This document shows, piece by piece, positions 1 to 4,637 of a stretch of DNA of 6,041 nt. Below the pieces are notes generated by a model that worked only from the letters and a program-made list of their open reading frames with translations, had not been told where the DNA came from and ran no database searches. Location of the stretch: the NCBI GenBank assembly GCA_903897205.1, contig CAIUAS010000105.1, positions 1-6,041 of the forward strand. Reading direction: 5' to 3'. Source of the DNA: an uncultured Gammaproteobacteria bacterium (lineage in GTDB: Bacteria; Pseudomonadota; Gammaproteobacteria; CAIUAS01). Every line of letters begins with the position of its first letter. The stretch's first letter is position 1. The translations under genes and the position numbers were made by a program.

Positions 1-229
1 ATGTACCTTTGTCAGCATTAATAGTAATGGGCGTGGTCATTAATGAAGGCAATGGCTTATTGCCAAAATTAGCTAGCGGGTCAAGGTAATAACCACAACA
101 AATATTTTCTGTTGCCGGTAGGTAAACCCAACCTAAGCGAGTTGGAATATCATTAATTTCAGCGGCAGATAAATGTACCGACGGAAAGAAAGTGAAGCAA
201 ATAATGGTGCTGAATAGGTAACGTTTCAT
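1..229 (-). CDS. lptD: Probable LPS-assembly protein LptD, N-terminal fragment (runs off left edge)
   Basis: LptD is the outer-membrane beta-barrel that, with LptE, inserts LPS into the outer leaflet. Only 76 codons are in the window. They begin MKRYLFSTIICFTFF, a signal peptide with a likely cleavage after SAA (residue 23). A Cys-Cys pair follows at 44-45 in the context CCGYYLDP, then TPITINADKGT at 66-76. The last stretch matches the start of the periplasmic OstA/LptA-like domain of E. coli LptD (VTINADHAKG), and the cysteine region sits where E. coli LptD has its first disulphide cysteine. The ATG at 229 is chosen because it gives a complete signal peptide and an in-frame TAA lies directly before it. 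No good Shine-Dalgarno is visible. It lies 113 bp downstream of the lipoprotein gene on the same strand. An LptA/OstA-like protein is the alternative, but the cysteines and signal peptide favour LptD. Confidence 0.75.
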   Translation of the reverse strand, partial: MKRYLFSTIICFTFFPSVHLSAAEINDIPTRLGWVYLPATENICCGYYLDPLANFGNKPLPSLMTTPITINADKGT

Positions 230-264
230 TTAATAATAAGGTCTACTCATTATTGATTGCCTGC

Positions 265-292
265 ATACTACCTCAGAAACGCAGAAAGACAA
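265..292 (-). promoter_or_regulatory. Weak candidate promoter for lptD
   Basis: On the minus strand TTGTCT (292-287) and TAGTAT (270-265) are separated by 16 bp. Each matches the sigma70 consensus at 4 of 6 positions, and the -10 ends 35 nt before the lptD ATG. The -35 falls inside the inverted repeat at 278-306. Fit is only moderate, and lptD could instead be read through from rpe and the lipoprotein gene. Confidence 0.25.
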
Positions 293-306
293 AGTTTTTC
301 TGCGTT
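278..306. repeat. 10-bp perfect inverted repeat between lipoprotein gene and lptD
   Basis: AACGCAGAAA (278-287) is exactly complementary to TTTCTGCGTT (297-306), with a 9-base loop. It lies 37 bp beyond the lipoprotein stop. As RNA from the minus strand it would form a hairpin followed only by TCTGAGG, not a T-run, so it is a poor intrinsic terminator. It could be a partial terminator, a processing or stability hairpin, or an operator overlapping the candidate lptD promoter. Confidence 0.5.
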
Positions 307-342
307 CCTTAATTAAGTAGTAAAAATTTAAAAGATAAGTGC

Positions 343-771
343 TTAACTAGCCGGTGCCCACTGATTCTTTTTGCTGGCAATGCAGTTATTACCTTGGAAA
401 CGATTATTAACAATAATGCCTTTAGGATTCACTTCAAACCAAGTGCGACAGTAAAGATTAATGGTGCGTCCGCCAATAAATTCACCATTATAAGAAGTTG
501 CCGCCATAGGAGAACCAGGCACGTTAATAATGGTGGGCGTCATCGCAGGTGATGCAGGGGTAACATAAGATTGTTCGCGGGTGTACATATAGACGGTGTT
601 ACCGCTAGGTAATTTTACGCCAGCATCGGGATATCCCCATATATTTATTAAATGCTGAATGTTTTCGCCTTGCCACTCACTCAATGCTTGCTGGTAATTT
701 TGTGTGGTCACGCAAGCGGTTAATAAACATAAGTTAAAAAATAATAAGCTGATTTTTAGTAATTTTTTCAT
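343..771 (-). CDS. Small outer-membrane lipoprotein of unknown function
   Basis: This is a 142-residue lipoprotein precursor. The N-terminus MKKLLKISLLFFNLCLLTAC is a classic lipoprotein signal with lipobox LTAC, so Cys20 would be lipidated. The next residue is Val, not Asp, which favours outer-membrane sorting. The mature part has a Tyr/Thr/Pro-rich middle and a C-terminal block with two cysteines, Cys108 (YCRTWFEV) and Cys130 (QGNNC), spaced as if for a disulphide. This pattern resembles small uncharacterised proteobacterial lipoproteins ending in a CxTxFxV...GNxC block; I do not recognise a named gene. The frame is open upstream to an ATG at 783 and a TTG at 789. The ATG at 771 is preferred because the signal peptide begins there and GGA lies 7 nt before it. 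It starts 22 nt after the rpe stop, so the two are probably co-transcribed. Position before lptD fits an envelope role but does not prove one. Confidence 0.85.
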   Translation of the reverse strand: MKKLLKISLLFFNLCLLTACVTTQNYQQALSEWQGENIQHLINIWGYPDAGVKLPSGNTVYMYTREQSYVTPASPAMTPTIINVPGSPMAATSYNGEFIGGRTINLYCRTWFEVNPKGIIVNNRFQGNNCIASKKNQWAPAS

Positions 772-793
772 AATAGTATCCATGGGCAAGGAG

Positions 794-1462
794 TTAATTT
801 TTTGCTAGTTCGGTTTTAAGTTGCTGTACCGCAGCAGCGTAGTCTGGCGCATTAAAAATAGCAGAACCTACAATAAAAGTGTTGGCGCCTGCTTGGGCTA
901 TTTGCTGAATATTATTGATTTTAACGCCACCATCTACTGCTAATTGAATGTCCTTTTGGCTTTGTTTAATCAGCTGGTCGGCTTGTTTAATTTTTTTTAA
1001 AGCCTGCGGAATAAATGTTTGTCCACCAAAACCCGGGTTAACCGACATAATGAGGATGCTATCTAATTTATCCATGACATAGTCTAAATAATAAAGTGGC
1101 GTGGCGGGGTTAAATGCAAGCCCTGCACGGCAGCCGTGATCGCGAATTAATTGCAAACTACGATCAAGATGTTCGGATGCTTCTGGATGAAAGGTAATGG
1201 TAGTTGCGCCAGCTTTAGCAAAACTTTTAATTAATGAATCAACTGGTTTAACCATTAAATGCACATCAAAGGGTGCGTTGATACCATAATCTCTTAGTGC
1301 TTGGCATACCAGCGGGCCAAAAGTTAAATTAGGTACGTAGTGATGGTCCATTATATCAAGATGAATTAAATCGGCTCCTGCATTTAATACATTTTGTACT
1401 TCTTCACCAAGGCAAGCGAAGTTCGCAGATAATATAGAGGCGGAAATAAGTTTATTAGACAT
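794..1462 (-). CDS. rpe: Ribulose-phosphate 3-epimerase
   Basis: Rpe interconverts D-ribulose 5-phosphate and D-xylulose 5-phosphate in the cytosol, in the pentose phosphate pathway. The 222 residues align along their whole length with E. coli Rpe (225 aa). Visible family motifs are ASILSANFACLGEE near the N-terminus, HLDIMDHHYVPNLTFGP with His34 and Asp36, DVHLMV with His68, MSVNPGFGGQTF (139-150), and VDGGV with Asp177. His34, Asp36, His68 and Asp177 are the expected metal ligands, and the two Asp are the acid/base pair of this TIM barrel. Nothing essential is missing. The ATG at 1462 matches the family start and has AGGA (1470-1467) 4 nt upstream. It heads a probable rpe-lipoprotein transcript. 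The upstream spacer has a possible -10 TAAAAT at 1490-1485 but no convincing -35. Confidence 0.97.
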   Translation of the reverse strand: MSNKLISASILSANFACLGEEVQNVLNAGADLIHLDIMDHHYVPNLTFGPLVCQALRDYGINAPFDVHLMVKPVDSLIKSFAKAGATTITFHPEASEHLDRSLQLIRDHGCRAGLAFNPATPLYYLDYVMDKLDSILIMSVNPGFGGQTFIPQALKKIKQADQLIKQSQKDIQLAVDGGVKINNIQQIAQAGANTFIVGSAIFNAPDYAAAVQQLKTELAKN

Positions 1463-1761
1463 ACTATCCTGTCAGTGAACTAAAATTTTATGAGACATTA
1501 CCGAAAGTCAGAGGTTAATGCAAGTTAGTGATAGTACGTAGTGATTAAGGTTAATGGTTTAATGAAAACGGATGTCACGTGAAGTTATTATTAACGAAAC
1601 GCTATTTGCCGTGTTTAATTTTTAATTGCTAGCATTACTGTTTGCGCGAGTTTGACAGCTTATTTAATAATATCCAAGCGAATGTTATTAAATTAATTGG
1701 CAAGGCCAAAAAATGCTAAATACTTAATGCCAAATTGAGCAAGCAAGCTATTCTTTAAAAG

Positions 1762-1814
1762 AGCGCTATACTTAATTAAATAAAAAGAGATTATTTAGGG
1801 AATTAAATAGCGCT
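1762..1814. repeat. Long bulged inverted repeat (20 bp paired) upstream of histone-like gene
   Basis: AGCGCTAT (1762-1769) pairs with ATAGCGCT (1807-1814), TTAATT (1772-1777) with AATTAA (1801-1806), and AAATAA (1778-1783) with TTATTT (1791-1796). The loop is AAAGAGA. Only two bulges interrupt it: AC on the left and AGGG on the right. No T-run follows on either strand, so it is not an ordinary terminator. It ends about 23 bp before the -35 of the candidate histone-gene promoter. It could be part of a small RNA, an upstream operator or a dispersed short repeat. Confidence 0.6.
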
Positions 1815-1836
1815 AATTGTGCTAATACAAGAGATA

Positions 1837-1865
1837 TTGCTTGTCAAGCGTTTTGCTTATACAAT
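1837..1865 (+). promoter_or_regulatory. Candidate sigma70 promoter of the histone-like gene
   Basis: TTGCTT (1837-1842) and TACAAT (1860-1865) are spaced by 17 bp. The -10 matches consensus at 5 of 6 positions, the -35 at only 3 of 6. TTGTCA (1841-1846) is a closer -35 but sits only 13 bp from that -10. A start near 1872 would give a leader of about 78 nt. Confidence 0.45.
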
Positions 1866-1871
1866 AAAAGC

Positions 1872-1941
1872 GTTTAGAAATAAACAGGAGCTTTCTCTAA
1901 ACAGGATTTAGTAAAGCTTCTCCATCAACAATTAGAGGAGA
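1872..1941 (+). promoter_or_regulatory. Structured 5' leader with competing stems around the ribosome binding site
   Basis: Segment A GTTTAGA (1872-1878) is complementary to segment B TCTAAAC (1896-1902). Part of B, CTAAA (1897-1901), is also complementary to TTTAG (1907-1911). That second hairpin continues outward with CTTT (1891-1894)/AAAG (1913-1916) and, after a 3-nt bulge, GGAG (1887-1890)/CTCC (1920-1923). The same CTCC, as TCTCC (1919-1923), can instead pair with GGAGA (1937-1941), which contains the Shine-Dalgarno. The leader therefore has a mutually exclusive layout that could open or hide the ribosome binding site. TAAACAGGA also occurs twice (1881-1889, 1898-1906). The stems are seen directly; a switch function is inference, and short stems in AT-rich DNA can be chance. 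Confidence 0.35.
1935..1940 (+). promoter_or_regulatory. Strong ribosome binding site of the histone-like gene
   Basis: GAGGAG lies 9 nt before the ATG at 1950 and is the strongest Shine-Dalgarno in the window. It fixes the start and the coding strand, and suggests high translation, as expected of an abundant nucleoid protein. Confidence 0.8.
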
Positions 1942-1949
1942 TAACTTTT

Positions 1950-2276
1950 ATGATAAAAAAAGCTGCAACAAAAAAAACAGCTACTAAAACAACTGCTGCT
2001 AAACGCGGACGTCCAGCTACTAAAACAGCTGCTGCTAAAACAACTGCTGCTAAACGTGGTCGTCCAGCTGCTAAGAAAACAGTTGCTAAAAAGCCAGTTG
2101 CTAAAAAAGCAGTTGCCAAGAAAACAGTTGCTAAAAAAGTAGTTGCTAAAAAGCCAGCTGCTAAAAAAGCGGTTGCTAAGAAAACAGTTGCTAAGAAAAT
2201 AGTTGCTAAAAAGCCAGCTGCTAAAAAAACAGCAGTGAAGAAAACCACTGAAACACGTGGCCGTAAAGCTAAATAA
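1950..2276 (+). CDS. Histone H1-like, lysine/alanine-rich DNA-binding protein with AT-hooks
   Basis: This 108-residue, extremely basic protein is made almost only of Lys, Ala, Thr, Val, Pro and Arg and is predicted to be disordered. Two canonical AT-hook cores RGRP lie at 19-22 and 36-39, each in an AAKRGRPA context, and a degenerate RGRK lies at 103-106. Between them, residues 42-96 are eleven pentapeptides of the form KKxVA or KKxAA. This composition is typical of bacterial H1-like proteins (Chlamydia Hc2, Bordetella BpH1, Coxiella Hq1, the AlgP C-terminus), which bind and compact DNA. The likely role is nucleoid condensation or minor-groove binding in AT-rich DNA; a specific regulatory role is unknown. 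It is a single-gene unit with a candidate promoter, structured leader, strong Shine-Dalgarno and a terminator directly after. The opposite-strand frame over the same bases is a low-complexity shadow. Low complexity means homology to a particular named protein cannot be asserted. Confidence 0.9.
   Translation: MIKKAATKKTATKTTAAKRGRPATKTAAAKTTAAKRGRPAAKKTVAKKPVAKKAVAKKTVAKKVVAKKPAAKKAVAKKTVAKKIVAKKPAAKKTAVKKTTETRGRKAK
1986..2072 (+). repeat. Duplicated AT-hook unit (two 36-bp copies, 51 bp apart)
   Basis: Positions 1986-2021 and 2037-2072 encode KTTAAKRGRPAT and KTTAAKRGRPAA. The copies differ at 3 of 36 bases, two of them silent. This points to an in-frame duplication of an AT-hook module. 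Confidence 0.85.
2073..2237 (+). repeat. 15-bp (pentapeptide) tandem repeats, 11 units
   Basis: Eleven successive 15-bp units encode KKTVA, KKPVA, KKAVA, KKTVA, KKVVA, KKPAA, KKAVA, KKTVA, KKIVA, KKPAA and KKTAV. Within the array a 60-bp higher-order unit is duplicated: 2103-2162 and 2163-2222 differ at only 4 of 60 bases and at one residue (Val to Ile). Every step keeps the reading frame. Confidence 0.9.
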
Positions 2277-2292
2277 AGTTTGGCTTTAATTT

Positions 2293-2319
2293 GGAAGGCG
2301 CCTTAATGGCGCCTTTTTT
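2293..2319 (+). terminator. Intrinsic terminator of the histone-like gene
   Basis: AAGGCGCC (2295-2302) and GGCGCCTT (2308-2315) form a perfect GC-rich 8-bp stem with loop TTAAT, running into a tract of six T (2314-2319). It begins 16 nt after the stop codon. On the minus strand the hairpin is not followed by a T-run, so it mainly serves the plus-strand gene and not djlA. Confidence 0.92.
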
Positions 2320-2364
2320 ATTTCCATGGTTGATTGGTTAATCAGACTTTCGTATGAGGTAGGA

Positions 2365-3162
2365 TTAATTAATTCCGCGAGCTGCGCATATTTGTTCATA
2401 GGCCGCTTTAATGTTTTGCGTTTTTTCTGTGGCTAATTTAATCATCTCTTCAGGTAGACCTTTGGAGACAAGTTTGTCTGGATGATGTTGGCTCATTTGA
2501 CGGCGGTAAGCGCGTTTGATTTCGACATCCGTTGCAGTTGAAGGAGCGCCTAATAATTCATAAGCGTCTTCTAAGCGTAATGAAGAACGAGGCGGGGGTT
2601 GTCGATAAGACTGTTGATTATATTGTTGGTATTGACGTTGAAAATTAAATATATCTTCAAAAAAGCCAAAGTTGACTGGTGCAAATCCTAAGCGTTGGCA
2701 AATAATCTGGAGAACATTTTGTTTGCTGGGAGTTAAACCACCGTCTGCTAGAGCGGCCTGTAATTGAATTTCTAAAAACATTCTAAGTAATACTTTATTA
2801 CGATGGCTAGCTTGACTTAATTCCGTGAGAGCGGCATTTAAATCAAAATCAGGCTGCTTGCCTTGTTGGAAATATTCCATAGCTTGCTTTTTGAGGGTTT
2901 CATTAAGGCCCATTTTTTGCATAATATTGCGGGCCGTTTGGATCTCAGCTTCAGAGACGCGTCCGTCTAATTTAGCAATATGCCCCATGACTAAAAAAGT
3001 CGTGCGAAAGAAAACTTGCTGACTTTGTGCATTATGCTGATTAGTTTGCGACAAACTTTTATCAAAGAAATGGCCAATGAAAATGCCCAGGATGAGTCCC
3101 AGCGGACCAAAAAGTAAGAAGCCGCAAATTGCGCCTATAATTTTTCCTAACCAAGTTGTCAT
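2365..3162 (-). CDS. djlA: Co-chaperone protein DjlA (membrane-anchored J-domain protein)
   Basis: DjlA is an inner-membrane DnaK co-chaperone whose J domain faces the cytosol and stimulates DnaK ATPase. The 265 residues show the complete architecture, close to E. coli DjlA (271 aa). A single glycine-rich N-terminal membrane segment lies at about 5-30 and is followed by GHFFDKS. A TerB-like helical domain spans about 46-170, with two acidic repeats KLDGRVSEAEI (64-74) and ADGGLTP (139-145). A Gln/Tyr/Pro-rich linker covers about 174-197. The C-terminal J domain (about 199-264) has the essential HPD at 227-229, followed by KLVSKGLPEEM. The start at 3162 matches the family N-terminus, although no clear Shine-Dalgarno precedes it. 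In E. coli, DjlA is linked to capsule induction through the Rcs system; Legionella DjlA homologues have been linked to intracellular growth. No terminator of its own is evident. It is convergent with the histone-like gene and divergent from waaA. Confidence 0.96.
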   Translation of the reverse strand: MTTWLGKIIGAICGFLLFGPLGLILGIFIGHFFDKSLSQTNQHNAQSQQVFFRTTFLVMGHIAKLDGRVSEAEIQTARNIMQKMGLNETLKKQAMEYFQQGKQPDFDLNAALTELSQASHRNKVLLRMFLEIQLQAALADGGLTPSKQNVLQIICQRLGFAPVNFGFFEDIFNFQRQYQQYNQQSYRQPPPRSSLRLEDAYELLGAPSTATDVEIKRAYRRQMSQHHPDKLVSKGLPEEMIKLATEKTQNIKAAYEQICAARGIN

Positions 3163-3215
3163 ATGTTTATCTAAGTAATAATTAAAGTTAGAGCAAGATT
3201 AACAGGATGTTAGCG

Positions 3216-3232
3216 TTCAATAAAGTATTGAA
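3216..3232. promoter_or_regulatory. Perfect 7+3+7 inverted repeat in the djlA-waaA divergent spacer
   Basis: TTCAATA (3216-3222) and TATTGAA (3226-3232) are exact inverted copies separated by AAG. It lies 54 bp before the djlA ATG and over 120 bp before waaA. The size and symmetry suit a dimeric regulator's operator, but no regulator is identified. The spacer also holds several -10-like boxes for waaA (TATACT 3275, TATAGT 3309, TATAAC 3345), none with a good -35. Confidence 0.4.
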
Positions 3233-3367
3233 GCAGTGAAAGAGGTATTTTCCATGCAACTTAAGGTTTTAATATATACTCGGTGTGCTTCGCATGAAAC
3301 GCTTTGCGTATAGTTAAATCTCTATTAAGCTTAGCCCATTAAATTATAACAACCTATGACATATATT

Positions 3368-4633
3368 ATGCGTTATCTCTATACTGTTTTATTTTATCTG
3401 GCGCTGCCTTTTATTGTATTGCGTTTATTTTGGAAGTCGCGGAAAAATCCCGCTTATCGTCAACGTATTCCTGAGCGTTTTGCTTATTCATTAAAAGCAG
3501 TAACAGCAGGCAGTATCTGGGTGCATGCGGTATCGGTGGGTGAAGTATTAGCTGCTGCTCCTTTAATTAAAAAAATAAAGCAACAATATCCAATGACACC
3601 TCTGCTGGTGACAACGATGACACCAACAGGCGCCGAGCGTGTTAAAGCGATTTTCGGCGATGCGGTTTGTCATATTTATGTGCCTTATGATGTACCCGGT
3701 ATCCTCCAACGTTTTTTACAAAAAATGCAGCCACGACTATTGGTGTTAGTAGAAACTGAACTTTGGCCTAATTTATTACATGTTTGCTCTCAACAGAAAC
3801 TTCCGGTGCTAGTGGTTAATGCACGTTTATCAGCAAAATCAGCGGCAGGATATCGACGCTTAGGAAATTTTACCCGTTCATTATTAAATAATATTACTTT
3901 AATTGCCGCGCAAAATGCGGAAGATGGCGAACGTTTTATTGAATTAGGCTTGCCGCGTGAACGCCTGCGGGTAACGGGTAGCATTAAATTTGATTTAGAA
4001 TTACCTGGCGATTTAACGGCGCGTGCCAATTTATTGCGTCAGCAATGGAGCGGAGAGCGCCCGGTGTGGATTGCAGCAAGCACGCATGAAAGTGAAGAAG
4101 AAATAATCTTAAATGCCTTTCAGCGAATACGTAAACAAATGCCAACGCTGTTATTAATAATAGTACCGCGTCATCCGGAACGTTTTACTAAGGTGGCAGA
4201 TTTATGCGGTAAATACAGCGAACAAATCGTTTTACGCAGCAAGCAAATCGCTTGTACGTCAGCAACGGAAATTTTCTTAGGTGATAGCATGGGAGAATTA
4301 TTGCTTTTTTACGCGAGTGCTGACATTGCTTTTGTTGGTGGCAGCCTTGTTAAAACAGGCGGCCATAATCCACTAGAGCCCGCCGCATTAGGCCTGCCAG
4401 TGTTGACTGGCCCACACATGTTTAATTTCGCGGTTATTGAAAAACAATTAAAAGAAGCGGGCGCTTTAATCACTGTACAAAATAGCGAGGAAATAGCCGC
4501 TCAAGTAATGAATACGCTGCAAGATAGAAAGAAATATCAGCAGATGCGCAATGCGGGATTGCGCGTAATTGAGCAAAATCGCGGCGCATTGATTAAGCAA
4601 TTAGCGCTAGTGTATTCATTGCTTAATAGATAG
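3368..4633 (+). CDS. waaA: 3-deoxy-D-manno-octulosonic acid (Kdo) transferase
   Basis: WaaA (KdtA, family GT30) transfers Kdo from CMP-Kdo to lipid A precursor at the cytoplasmic face of the inner membrane, the first step of the LPS core. The 421 residues match E. coli WaaA (425 aa) in length and layout. An N-terminal membrane anchor lies at about 4-22 (MRYLYTVLFYLALPF, compare MELLYTALLYL). HAVSVGE follows, with the catalytic-type Glu59. Further family blocks are ETELWPN at 129-135, PRHPERF at 267-273 and the nucleotide-sugar-binding GGHNPLEPA at 331-339. The ATG at 3368 is preferred because it aligns with the family N-terminus. An in-frame ATG at 3356 would add MTYI and is possible. Neither has a Shine-Dalgarno, and a stop (TAA 3347-3349) bounds the frame. 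Whether it adds one, two or more Kdo cannot be read from sequence. It converges on tolC with a 4-bp gap. Confidence 0.96.
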   Translation: MRYLYTVLFYLALPFIVLRLFWKSRKNPAYRQRIPERFAYSLKAVTAGSIWVHAVSVGEVLAAAPLIKKIKQQYPMTPLLVTTMTPTGAERVKAIFGDAVCHIYVPYDVPGILQRFLQKMQPRLLVLVETELWPNLLHVCSQQKLPVLVVNARLSAKSAAGYRRLGNFTRSLLNNITLIAAQNAEDGERFIELGLPRERLRVTGSIKFDLELPGDLTARANLLRQQWSGERPVWIAASTHESEEEIILNAFQRIRKQMPTLLLIIVPRHPERFTKVADLCGKYSEQIVLRSKQIACTSATEIFLGDSMGELLLFYASADIAFVGGSLVKTGGHNPLEPAALGLPVLTGPHMFNFAVIEKQLKEAGALITVQNSEEIAAQVMNTLQDRKKYQQMRNAGLRVIEQNRGALIKQLALVYSLLNR

Positions 4634-4637
4634 CTGA

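Larger units (their letters stand above)
1463..1949. other. 487-bp non-coding spacer between divergent rpe and histone-like gene
   Basis: No convincing ORF, tRNA or known RNA is seen here. The rpe side (about 1463-1560) has two short direct repeats, GGTTAATG at 1513 and 1549 and TAGTGAT at 1526 and 1539, plus a palindrome TCACGTGA at 1575-1582. The middle (1583-1761) is AT-rich, with a lone TTGACA at 1652 lacking a partner -10. The histone side holds the bulged hairpin at 1762-1814, a candidate promoter at 1837-1865 and a structured leader, each listed separately. The spacer is long for a compact bacterial genome, so an unannotated small RNA around 1600-1830 is possible but unproven. Confidence 0.7.

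Noticed and set aside
278..308. SigmaE-type promoter (GGAAC at 308-304) for lptD, as in E. coli
   Set aside because: No matching -10 at about 16 bp; the only TCTGA is 24 bp from the -35-like element.
772..789. TTG 789 or ATG 783 as the lipoprotein start
   Set aside because: These would place extra residues before a textbook lipoprotein signal; ATG 771 has GGA at suitable spacing and begins MKKLL.
1652..1673. Promoter from the perfect TTGACA at 1652
   Set aside because: No -10-like box at 16-18 bp spacing; the nearest TAATAT is only 10 bp away.
2073..2237. CRISPR-like or intergenic satellite array
   Set aside because: The repeats are in-frame coding pentapeptides without unique spacers.
1925..2248. 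Opposite-strand open frame rich in Phe, Leu, Ala, Val over the histone-like gene
   Set aside because: It is the low-complexity mirror of the KKxVA repeats; the plus strand has the strong Shine-Dalgarno, promoter and terminator.
2825..3022. Plus-strand 65-codon frame inside djlA
   Set aside because: Shadow of djlA, with no recognisable domain or ribosome binding site.
3790..4029. Minus-strand 79-codon frame inside waaA
   Set aside because: Lies wholly within a well-conserved waaA reading frame and shows no motif of its own.
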